Shown: positions 1-5,364 of the stretch, in pieces
Layout: each line of letters begins with the position of its first letter
Numbering within the stretch: the first letter of the stretch is position 1
Source: Actinomycetota bacterium
Lineage (GTDB): Bacteria > Actinomycetota > Actinomycetes > S36-B12 > UBA10799
Direction: 5' to 3'
NCBI GenBank assembly: GCA_003452655.1
Contig: DMNR01000259.1
Coordinates: 1 to 5,529, forward strand
Length of the DNA stretch: 5,529 bases
Notes under the pieces: generated by a model
Told to the model about the DNA's origin: nothing
Seen by the model: the letters and a program-made list of their open reading frames with translations, nothing else
Database searches by the model: none
Position numbers and translations under genes: made by a program

Positions 1-293
1 GCACGACGATGCCACGCAGGGAATCGCCGACGCACGCTCGCGGCGAACTGAACGGCTCCCAGCGGAACAAAGATCAACGCGCTGACGATGTGCAGCACGA
101 TCGGCAGCGGAAGCCCACTGATCCGCTCATCTGTCGGCATAAGCGAGGGCCCGCCAGCCAACTGGATAACCCGAAGCGTTCCCGCGATCAACGGAATCGC
201 GCCCAGCACGACCAGCGCGGCGACAACCGTCCAGTCGCGTAGAGCGCCCGACCTGCGTCGGGCCGGGCGCTCAAGCGGCAACATCGTGGTCAT
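1..293 (-). CDS. DUF2306-type membrane protein, partial (3' end outside window)
   Basis: This reading frame starts at ATG 293 and stays open for 97 codons to the left edge, so only the N-terminal part is seen. Residues about 21-42 form a hydrophobic helix (WTVVAALVVLGAIPLIAG). A second helix at about 62-83 contains LPLPIVLHIVSALIFVPLGA, followed by QF, then RRRFPAWHRR at 88-97. The pattern of a histidine inside a helix, LGxxQF, then an arginine-rich RFPxWHR segment is what I know from DUF2306 predicted membrane proteins, whose biochemical role is unknown. The start codon overlaps the stop of the upstream membrane gene as ATGA, so the two are almost certainly co-transcribed and translationally coupled. 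A second ATG three codons in is an alternative start. Family assignment rests on recalled motifs; function cannot be inferred. Confidence 0.78.
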   Translation of the reverse strand, partial: MTTMLPLERPARRRSGALRDWTVVAALVVLGAIPLIAGTLRVIQLAGGPSLMPTDERISGLPLPIVLHIVSALIFVPLGAVQFAASVRRRFPAWHRR

Positions 294-1000
294 CGGACCG
301 CAATCGGATCCGTGTGAAGCGAAGGTGCGTCGCCGTCGAAGTCGAGGGCTGCGGCGGCAGCACTAGCAGCTTGCTTGCGCTGGTCGCGCCACAACGAAAT
401 GCCGAGGCCAATGAGTGCCACCCCCACTGGCAGAGCGAAGAACCTGTTGAAGGACTCCGGCAGAACTGCCAACGCAACGGTGCTGATGGTTCCGACCGCG
501 AGCAACGCTGCGGCCCACCTCGCGAGGATTCCAGCGCGGAATACCGCGATGCCAAAGATCAGGCCGCCGAGCATGTAGCCGATGCCGGAAATCGTGAGGA
601 CCGCCTGCATGAGTCCAATGCTGCCAACCGCATTTCCACCGACCGCCACCGTCAACACGTCGCTGACGAATTGCGGGTCGGAATCCGTCAGCGAAGGCAG
701 CACGAACGCTGCCAAGAACTCGACGCCGAACATGAGGAAGTAGCCGACGCTGAAGATCAGGTAGCCGCTAAGGCCGAGCAGGCCCACTTGCCTAAGCTGC
801 CGCAAGTAGATTCCCGTGATGCCCGCGAGCGCGAGCATTGACATCAACGCTTTCGCGAGACTGCGAACCATGAAATCGGTCGTCGTCACTGTGTGAAGGT
901 CCAGCGGCGGGTGATTGATCTGGACGGCAACAAATATTGCACCAGCGGTCGCGGCCGCAATGCCAGCGGCCTGGCCGAGTCGTTCGGGCGTGATCTTCAT
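290..1000 (-). CDS. Multi-pass membrane protein, DUF4386-like
   Basis: This 236-residue protein is predicted to sit in the cytoplasmic membrane with about six helices, near residues 10-28, 45-65, 73-101, 128-154, 160-180 and 186-204. The tail is hydrophilic and alanine-rich (SLWRDQRKQAASAAAAALD). The start at MKITPERLGQ is chosen because AGGAG lies 6 bases upstream; an in-frame ATG 27 codons earlier adds a charged, non-hydrophobic extension and has no comparable site. The overall layout, and segments such as QINHPP, GIYLRQ and AFVLPSL, resemble actinobacterial proteins usually labelled DUF4386 or hypothetical. No catalytic residues are recognisable. It lies 158 bp downstream of a LuxR-type regulator gene on the same strand and overlaps the next membrane gene by 4 bp, suggesting a two-gene membrane unit under that regulator. 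Expression and membrane location are secure inferences; biochemical function is unknown. Confidence 0.82.
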   Translation of the reverse strand: MKITPERLGQAAGIAAATAGAIFVAVQINHPPLDLHTVTTTDFMVRSLAKALMSMLALAGITGIYLRQLRQVGLLGLSGYLIFSVGYFLMFGVEFLAAFVLPSLTDSDPQFVSDVLTVAVGGNAVGSIGLMQAVLTISGIGYMLGGLIFGIAVFRAGILARWAAALLAVGTISTVALAVLPESFNRFFALPVGVALIGLGISLWRDQRKQAASAAAAALDFDGDAPSLHTDPIAVR

Positions 1001-1006
1001 CGAAAG

Positions 1007-1011
1007 CTCCT
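1007..1011 (-). promoter_or_regulatory. Ribosome binding site of the DUF4386-like gene
   Basis: On the minus strand this reads AGGAG, 6 bases before the ATG at 1000. It is the strongest Shine-Dalgarno match in this intergenic region and fixes the start used here instead of the in-frame ATG at 1081. Confidence 0.75.
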
Positions 1012-1068
1012 GGTCATCGAGGTCCGGTGGACTGGTGTCCGACCTACTTCGCGACGTTAGGAGCCGAC

Positions 1069-1079
1069 GGGGTGACCCC
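1069..1079. promoter_or_regulatory. Short dyad GGGGTGACCCC, possible second operator half
   Basis: This is a perfect 5-bp inverted repeat around one central base, sharing its last base with the larger dyad at 1079-1097. It lies 69-79 bp upstream of the DUF4386-like start codon. A GTGACC hexamer inside it (1072-1077) recurs at 1095-1100. A short GC-rich dyad can occur by chance, so this is a weak call made only because it abuts the stronger one. Confidence 0.3.
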
Positions 1080-1097
1080 ACATCACAATGTGATGTG
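1079..1097. promoter_or_regulatory. Perfect 19-bp dyad CACATCACAATGTGATGTG, candidate operator
   Basis: Nine-base arms (CACATCACA and TGTGATGTG) match perfectly around a single central A. The site lies between the regulator's stop codon (1159) and the DUF4386-like start (1000), 79-97 bp upstream of the latter, where an operator or activator site would be expected. It is AT-richer than its surroundings, has a 1-base centre and lacks a following T-run in either direction, so it does not look like an intrinsic terminator. The symmetry fits binding by a dimeric helix-turn-helix protein. The LuxR-type regulator encoded next to it is the obvious candidate, but this is inference. Confidence 0.6.
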
Positions 1098-1158
1098 ACC
1101 GGTGTGGTGATTCGGGCGGTCGGCGTCTTGAGCCAAACCGAGCTTGAGAGAAGCCAAG

Positions 1159-3915
1159 CTAAAGCAGGCCCAATTCTTGCGCCCTAGTGACAGCAGCACG
1201 TCGAGTGCTGACATCAAGCTTGGTGAAGATCCGTTTGGTGTGAGTGCGCAAAGTGTTGACCGAGATGAAGAGCTGCCGGGCGATCTCTGGGCCGGTGAGA
1301 TCCGTTGGCAACAGCCGGAGCACGTCGAGTTCCCGCTGACTGAGCGCATCGTCGAGGACGGGCGCAATTGACCCGCCCGCCTGTCGCCGCCGAACCAAGG
1401 TAATGAGCCGTTGCGCAAGCTCCGCAGGTCCGGTTCGCCCTTGGTCTTGCGCGAGTTTGCCCAGGAGTTCCACCATCGGCTGACCTTCATCAAGGAACAG
1501 CCGAACGTATCCAACGGGCTCACCCTCGGCGACCGCTGAACTGATGTCGTCAAGTGCAGCGTCCATCTCGCCGCGGGCCGCGTTCGCCAATCCGCGCAAC
1601 ATGGTCGCCTCGACAAGGCCGCCACCACGTCCGGCTTTGGTGGCCTCGATGACGCTGTCAAGTAGGTAGATCGCCTGCTCGTCCGCCTCGCTTTCGATGC
1701 CCGCGGCAAGTTGTTCTGCAAGGAGTAGCCGTACTTCAGTGAGCGCGTTGTACTGATCGAGGTAGCCGTCACCTTCGGCGCCCTCGTCCCGAAGCGCGGT
1801 GGCCCAAGTTCTTGCGCTCGCGAGGTCGCCCAAACTGATCCAGATTCTCGCCCGAGAAGCAGCGATCGGCCGCACGTCGGGAAAGAACCCAGGCAGGTAA
1901 CGCTCCTCGGCCTGATCGAGCATTTCGAGAGCGCCAGTCAGATCACCTTCGGCCACCATCAACCCTGCCATTGCGACGAACCAGCGATATCGATTCTCCG
2001 GAAGTGACGCGGAGTCGCCGAGTTCCTTCGCCGTCGTGAGATGCCGCGCTGCCTGCTCGACATCCCCGGCCTCGCGAAGAACGTCCGCCAGCCCAACGTG
2101 GAGATCCGCGGCAACCGCGAGTGCAGGACCCGGATGCTCTTCGGCGGTCTTCAGAGTGCGCTCATACAAACTGCGCGCCTGATCAGGGCGTCCATCAGCG
2201 ATCGACATGTCGGCCAGAACAACGCTCGCACCTAGCGCGTCTGCGATATTCCCGGCGGCACGAAGCTGCGCGACCGCCTCGCTGAAAGTTTCCACGGCGA
2301 CGGGCAGATCTCCTGCCGCCCAGGCAGCCAGCCCCAGAAAGCCTGCAGCGCCGCCACGCGAAAGGTGATCGTCGGGATCAGCGAGATCAGCGGCGCGCCT
2401 CGCATTGACCACCGTCTCCTCTACGTCGCCACGCGCTTGCGCAACCGACGCGCGGTAGATCGCGATGGTCGCTGGCAGCGCTTGCATCTCCTTGTCGCGC
2501 GTTCGGGCGAGGTCTCGCAACTGATCGGTGGCCGCCCAGGAAATCGGAGGCCAGGAATCGCTCACCTCGCCTTCGGCAACATCTAGCCACTGCTCAACAC
2601 CGTCCAAGTCACCTGTGACGAGCCGCGACCACGCCTTCGCCGTCGCAAGCAAAGGGCGGGTTTGTAACTCGTCGTCCGACACCAGATCGACCCAGTCGAT
2701 GATCGTTCCGCTCTGGCGTCGCTTCCGAAGATCCGACAAACCCAGTTCGACGAGATCCGCCGTCCGTCTCGTGTAACAACTGGCCGCCGCATGGGTAAGC
2801 GCATCCCCGAGCATTCCTTGTTCCGCGTACCAAGCACCCGCGGCGGCATGTAGCTCGCGCACCCGCGGCGGAGACTCAGATGTCAGTCGCGCCCGAAGCG
2901 CGTCGGCGAACAGGTGGTGATAGCGATACCACTGCCGCTGCTCATCGAGTGGAACGACGAAGACATTGCCGCGATCGAGTGCCTCAAGGGTTGCGCTGCC
3001 GTCGCTGCGCTCGGTGAGTCTGTCGCAAAGATCCCCCGTCAACTGGTGCAGCACCGATGTGGCGATCAGGAATTGCCGGGTCTGCTCAGTCTGGCCAGCG
3101 AGCACCTCCTCGACGAGGTAATCCAAAACGAATCGGTGGCTACCACTGAACGAATCAACGAAGTCGCCTACCGCTCGTAAACTTCCTTCGCCCCCTCGGA
3201 CCGACAACGCCGCCAGCTGAAGGCCGGCCGCCCAGCCCTCCGTGCGGGATTCCAGAGCCGCCACCAACTCCGGTTCAAGGTCAAGCTCCATGACGCGATT
3301 GAGGAACACGTCCGCCTCGTCTTGAGTGAAGCGCAGGTCCGCGGCCCGGATCTCCAGCAACTCACCACGACTGCGCAGACGCGCGAGGGGCAGCCCAGGG
3401 TCAGCGCGAGTGGTCATCGCAACAGTCACGTTGGGCGGCAAGTGATCGAGCAGGAACGCCACCGCATCGTTGACTGACGGAGAATCAGCGAGGTGATAGT
3501 CGTCCAACGCGATAACGGTCCGCCCGTCAACTTCGTCAAGATCGTTAATCAGGCTAGCGACGACTTCTTCAGTCGGCAGTATCCGGGAATTGGTCAACAG
3601 CGCGAAAGCCTCCTCCCCGACGCCGTCGGCAACGCCACGAATTGCCGTCGTCAGGTCGGTGAGAAATTGACCCACCTCGGAATCTCCATCATCGAGAGAG
3701 ACCCACGCCACCAATGTCGGATGTCGGTCTTCGGCTTGCGCGCCCGTCGCCAGCCATTGGCTAAGCAGTGTCGTCTTCCCGAACCCTGCGGGAGCCGCAA
3801 TGAGCAGCAGCCTCAGCATTGAAGTTGTCGCGGAAGCCGCCTTGATCAGACGCAGTCGAGGAACGAGTTGGCGGCGAAGCGCCGGAGCTCTGAACTTCGT
3901 GCCCGGTACCGCCAT
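1159..3915 (-). CDS. Large ATP-binding LuxR-family (LAL/MalT-type) transcriptional regulator
   Basis: This 918-residue cytoplasmic protein has the layout of the LAL (large ATP-binding LuxR) family, to which E. coli MalT (about 900 residues) belongs. Near the N-terminus is a Walker A motif, APAGFGKTT (about 42-49), then a Walker B-like VIALDDYH (about 134-141), [14 protein letters not shown] and [13 protein letters not shown] (about 225-237), and [15 protein letters not shown] (about 330-344). Roughly residues 345-785 are alpha-helical, TPR-like repeats. [12 protein letters not shown] precedes the C-terminal LuxR helix-turn-helix, running from [12 protein letters not shown] to the end (about 858-918) with recognition helix [16 protein letters not shown]. 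In this family the repeat region is thought to sense a ligand and ATP drives oligomerisation; the ligand here is unknown. The start MAVPGTKFR is typical for the family, although its ribosome binding site is weak; an in-frame ATG at 3969 would add 18 unlikely residues. It probably controls the downstream membrane genes. Confidence 0.93.
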   Translation of the reverse strand: MAVPGTKFRAPALRRQLVPRLRLIKAASATTSMLRLLLIAAPAGFGKTTLLSQWLATGAQAEDRHPTLVAWVSLDDGDSEVGQFLTDLTTAIRGVADGVGEEAFALLTNSRILPTEEVVASLINDLDEVDGRTVIALDDYHLADSPSVNDAVAFLLDHLPPNVTVAMTTRADPGLPLARLRSRGELLEIRAADLRFTQDEADVFLNRVMELDLEPELVAALESRTEGWAAGLQLAALSVRGGEGSLRAVGDFVDSFSGSHRFVLDYLVEEVLAGQTEQTRQFLIATSVLHQLTGDLCDRLTERSDGSATLEALDRGNVFVVPLDEQRQWYRYHHLFADALRARLTSESPPRVRELHAAAGAWYAEQGMLGDALTHAAASCYTRRTADLVELGLSDLRKRRQSGTIIDWVDLVSDDELQTRPLLATAKAWSRLVTGDLDGVEQWLDVAEGEVSDSWPPISWAATDQLRDLARTRDKEMQALPATIAIYRASVAQARGDVEETVVNARRAADLADPDDHLSRGGAAGFLGLAAWAAGDLPVAVETFSEAVAQLRAAGNIADALGASVVLADMSIADGRPDQARSLYERTLKTAEEHPGPALAVAADLHVGLADVLREAGDVEQAARHLTTAKELGDSASLPENRYRWFVAMAGLMVAEGDLTGALEMLDQAEERYLPGFFPDVRPIAASRARIWISLGDLASARTWATALRDEGAEGDGYLDQYNALTEVRLLLAEQLAAGIESEADEQAIYLLDSVIEATKAGRGGGLVEATMLRGLANAARGEMDAALDDISSAVAEGEPVGYVRLFLDEGQPMVELLGKLAQDQGRTGPAELAQRLITLVRRRQAGGSIAPVLDDALSQRELDVLRLLPTDLTGPEIARQLFISVNTLRTHTKRIFTKLDVSTRRAAVTRAQELGLL

Positions 3916-3930
3916 GCCTGCACGGTACCG
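3904..3930. promoter_or_regulatory. Paired CGGTACCG palindromes around the regulator start codon
   Basis: The 8-bp palindrome CGGTACCG occurs at 3904-3911 and again at 3923-3930, both followed by CC on the plus strand, with centres 19 bp apart (close to two helical turns). The regulator's ATG (3915-3913) lies between them. The downstream copy encodes part of the MAVPG start, but the upstream copy is non-coding, so codon constraint does not explain the repetition. A factor bound here would block transcription or translation initiation of the regulator, hence possible autoregulation. It could also be chance in GC-rich DNA. Confidence 0.35.
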
Positions 3931-3983
3931 CCCGGCGACGGCAAATGGACTTCCGCGCGTGACCAGCAAGGTTCAATTTTGCC

Positions 3984-3992
3984 CTAGCCTTC
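3984..3992 (+). promoter_or_regulatory. Candidate promoter motif CTAGCCTTC, left coiled-coil gene
   Basis: TAGCCT (3985-3990) fits the actinobacterial -10 pattern TAnnnT. The same nine bases occur upstream of the right-hand copy, 37-38 bp before its ATGATCACC block in both cases. No convincing -35 was found. A second possibility is AATAAT at 4009-4014, seven bases before ATG 4022, which would give a leaderless transcript. The region 3916-4021 is shared with the divergent LuxR-type gene, for which I see no clear promoter. Confidence 0.4.
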
Positions 3993-4021
3993 AGCCATCC
4001 CGTCAGGCAATAATGAAAGGC

Positions 4022-4077
4022 ATGATCACCGTGACCGAGCCACAGGTGTGGACCATGATCGGACTCATGGCGGGCGT
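4022..4077 (+). repeat. Direct repeat, left copy (identical 56 bp to 5309-5364)
   Basis: These 56 bases, starting at ATGATCACCGTGACC, are identical to 5309-5364. They cover the start codons and the first half of the transmembrane helix of the two paralogous small genes. Homology continues downstream with many silent differences, and upstream as scattered matches including CTAGCCTTC. Confidence 0.95.
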
Positions 4078-4327
4078 CTTCTTTTGCACGATGACGTTGA
4101 TCTCGACGATGTTCACCCGCGTCGTGCGCTCCGAAATCGGTGGCCTGCGTGGTGAGATGAATGCGGGAATCGGTGGCCTGCGCGGCGAGATGAATGCTCG
4201 CTTTAATGCGGTCGACGCTCGATTCGACGCCGTAGAGATTCGCTTCAACGGTGTCGACGCACGCATCGACAACCTCGACCGCGACGTCCAATTCCTGATG
4301 CACCGCGAAATCAACCGCGACAACTAA
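4031..4327 (+). CDS. Small membrane-anchored coiled-coil protein, left copy
   Basis: This 98-residue protein (from the GTG start) has a short N-terminus TEPQVW and one transmembrane helix at about 7-27 (TMIGLMAGVFFCTMTLISTMF). A basic TRVVR stretch follows, which by the positive-inside rule places the rest in the cytoplasm. The remainder is a coiled coil: two 11-residue repeats (IGGLRGEMNAG, IGGLRGEMNAR), then 7-residue repeats (RFNAVDA, RFDAVEI, RFNGVDA, RIDNLDR) with F/I at one core position and V/L at the other, ending DVQFLMHREINRDN. I recognise the type from actinobacterial hypothetical proteins but know no function; oligomerisation at the membrane is inferred. GTG 4031 is preferred because AAAGG (4016-4020) is 10 bases upstream; ATG 4022 is possible, particularly for a leaderless message. 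It is divergent from the LuxR-type gene and convergent with the hydrolase gene. Confidence 0.8.
   Translation: MTEPQVWTMIGLMAGVFFCTMTLISTMFTRVVRSEIGGLRGEMNAGIGGLRGEMNARFNAVDARFDAVEIRFNGVDARIDNLDRDVQFLMHREINRDN
4136..4201 (+). repeat. Tandem 33-bp repeat (two units) encoding 11-residue coiled-coil repeats
   Basis: Units 4136-4168 and 4169-4201 match at 28 of 33 positions and encode IGGLRGEMNAG and IGGLRGEMNAR. Hydrophobic residues fall at positions 1, 4 and 8, the hendecad pattern of a coiled coil. The right-hand gene has only one such unit. Confidence 0.9.
4199..4282 (+). repeat. Four degenerate 21-bp units encoding heptads
   Basis: Units start at 4199, 4220, 4241 and 4262 and encode RFNAVDA, RFDAVEI, RFNGVDA and RIDNLDR. 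The DNA of the units has drifted, but the a/d core positions (F/I and V/L) are kept. The right-hand gene has only two of these heptads (RFDAVNG, RIDNLDR), so the left coil is two heptads longer here. Confidence 0.8.
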
Positions 4328-4346
4328 CGCGACCTTCAACCACCGC

Positions 4347-5147
4347 TCAAGCTGCTGCTGCCGCAGGCGCCCTTCTGGGCACATCGTGGACGGATGGGTA
4401 GTACAGCCGCGCATACCAAGGTGGCGAGAACGGCGCCCACGTCCCGGCGGGTAGCCCGAGGCGGTCAGCCACCACCCACATGACCGACGGGTCGTGACCC
4501 ATTCCCAAGTGACTCGCGTAGACCCGAACGTTCTCGTGCCGATCATCGACGGGCGCTATGCACGTGCGCCAATCAACAATCCCGTCAAGGCGCGAGTAGA
4601 TCGATGTCGCCGGAACCGGCAAGGGCGGAAGACTGCGCTCCTCCTCGGGCCACTCCGTGCGTGGCGCGTGCAACCCCAACAACTGGTTGATCACGTCGAA
4701 GCCCCGCGCAGGTTCGCGGTAGCGATAGCGGAACGGCGATCCCATCGTGATGACTTGCGACACCGAATCAGGCACTTGCCGAGCTACCAGGCGCGCGAAC
4801 ACACCACCGAGACTCCATCCGACCAACGCGACGGGTTGGCCTGAACTCTGCGCCAAGTCCTCAACCATCGGCCGCAGACTGCTGAGGACCTTTCGAGTCG
4901 GTCCGACGTTAACTCCCAGCCCCCAGCCATCCGCGTTGTAGCCGAGACCGCGCAGGTATCCGCGCAAGGGTGCGGTCGAGAAGTCCCCCGCCGCGAGGCC
5001 TGGCATCACAATCACAGGTTGACCGTTGCCGCGCGGAGCGATCGATAACCAGGGCTGCCCAAGCATGAGGCAGCCAAATGTGCTGAGCGATCGGACATGC
5101 TCGGTCAAGTAGAGCGGAACCGAACCCCGCGCTCCTGCAACTCTCAT
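4347..5147 (-). CDS. Alpha/beta-fold hydrolase, probable esterase or lipase
   Basis: This 266-residue protein has an alpha/beta-hydrolase core. PVIVMPGLAAGD (about 44-55) is an early strand with the oxyanion-hole loop. PVALVGWSLGGVFAR (about 105-119) carries the nucleophile elbow GxSxG with Ser112. SIYSRLDGIVDW (about 182-193) carries the likely acid, Asp188 (Asp192 possible). YASHLGMGHDPSVMWVVADRLG (about 210-231) carries the likely catalytic His213. No signal peptide or transmembrane helix is evident, so it is probably cytoplasmic. Substrate cannot be told; family members include esterases and lipases. ATG 5147 is chosen because GAGGAG lies 7 bases upstream; ATG 5177 is in frame but lacks such a site. 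The C-terminus ends in an alanine run. Its stop is 19 bp from the stop of the convergent left coiled-coil gene, and its start is divergent from the right copy, so it is bracketed by the pair. Confidence 0.88.
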   Translation of the reverse strand: MRVAGARGSVPLYLTEHVRSLSTFGCLMLGQPWLSIAPRGNGQPVIVMPGLAAGDFSTAPLRGYLRGLGYNADGWGLGVNVGPTRKVLSSLRPMVEDLAQSSGQPVALVGWSLGGVFARLVARQVPDSVSQVITMGSPFRYRYREPARGFDVINQLLGLHAPRTEWPEEERSLPPLPVPATSIYSRLDGIVDWRTCIAPVDDRHENVRVYASHLGMGHDPSVMWVVADRLGLPAGTWAPFSPPWYARLYYPSVHDVPRRAPAAAAA

Positions 5148-5154
5148 GGCACTA

Positions 5155-5160
5155 CTCCTC
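5155..5160 (-). promoter_or_regulatory. Ribosome binding site of the hydrolase gene
   Basis: The minus strand reads GAGGAG, 7 bases before ATG 5147. This decides the start in favour of MRVAGARG over the in-frame ATG 30 bases further upstream. Confidence 0.75.
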
Positions 5161-5195
5161 ACCTCGGCGCCCGCCATGCCAATGTAGCCGTCGGC

Positions 5196-5201
5196 AATCT
5201 A
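5196..5201 (-). promoter_or_regulatory. Possible -10 element of the hydrolase gene
   Basis: The minus strand reads TAGATT, matching TAnnnT, about 50 bp upstream of the start codon at 5147. No good -35 lies 16-18 bp further upstream; CATAAA just upstream is a competing -10. This is a weak call, made because a divergent promoter must lie in 5148-5317. Confidence 0.25.
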
Positions 5202-5271
5202 CCCGTTTATGCCTCGTCGTTGATTGTCCACAACTGCGCGCTCGGCAACGTCACGCCCACGGAGATTCGCA

Positions 5272-5280
5272 CTAGCCTTC
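5272..5280 (+). promoter_or_regulatory. Candidate promoter motif CTAGCCTTC, right coiled-coil gene
   Basis: The same nine bases occur at nearly the same distance before the left copy. TAGCCT (5273-5278) fits an actinobacterial -10 and would leave a leader of about 25-35 bases carrying GAGGAG. A competing -10 is CATACT (5297-5302), six bases before ATG 5309, which would give a leaderless transcript. Conservation between the copies favours the first but does not prove it. Confidence 0.4.
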
Positions 5281-5302
5281 CACCGTCCCTTGCCGGCATA
5301 CT

Positions 5303-5308
5303 GAGGAG
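5303..5308 (+). promoter_or_regulatory. GAGGAG, likely ribosome binding site for a GTG start
   Basis: GAGGAG directly touches ATG 5309, too close to serve it, but is 9 bases from GTG 5318. The left copy shows the same geometry (AAAGG, 10 bases from GTG 4031). This supports GTG as the start of both genes unless their transcripts are leaderless. Confidence 0.55.
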
Positions 5309-5364
5309 ATGATCACCGTGACCGAGCCACAGGTGTGGACCATGATCGGACTCATGGCGGGCGT
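5309..5364 (+). repeat. Direct repeat, right copy (identical 56 bp to 4022-4077)
   Basis: This is the second copy of the identical block, 1287 bp downstream and in the same orientation. The two copies bracket the hydrolase gene, so recombination between them could delete or duplicate it, although 56 bp of identity is short. Confidence 0.95.

Noticed and set aside
314..841. 175-codon plus-strand frame opposite the DUF4386-like gene
   Set aside because: It is rich in Arg, Glu, His and Asp, as expected of antisense reading of GC-rich membrane-protein codons. The minus-strand frame has a ribosome binding site, helices and a coupled neighbour.
1141..1160. Inverted repeat AGCTTG...CAAGCT at the regulator's stop codon, as a terminator
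   Set aside because: It is only a 6-bp, not GC-rich stem with an 8-base loop that overlaps the stop codon, and no T-run follows on the minus strand.
1083..1772. 229-codon minus-strand frame inside the LuxR-type gene
   Set aside because: It is a shifted frame over the regulator's C-terminal part, where the helix-turn-helix is clear in the main frame. Its Ser/Arg-rich composition is typical of out-of-frame reading.
4328..4346. Bidirectional terminator between the convergent small gene and hydrolase gene
   Set aside because: The 19-bp gap shows no hairpin. Termination may be Rho-dependent or lie within the coding ends.
3761..4546. Long open frame on the minus strand across the left coiled-coil gene (261 codons)
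   Set aside because: It overlaps the LuxR-type gene, the small gene and the hydrolase end. Its repetitive ATDSRIHL-type sequence is just the reverse strand of the coiled-coil repeats, with no ribosome binding site or known fold.
4022..5364. The direct repeats as ends of a mobile element or attachment sites around the hydrolase
   Set aside because: The repeats are the 5' coding parts of paralogous genes with homology continuing in both directions. No transposase, integrase or terminal inverted repeat is present.
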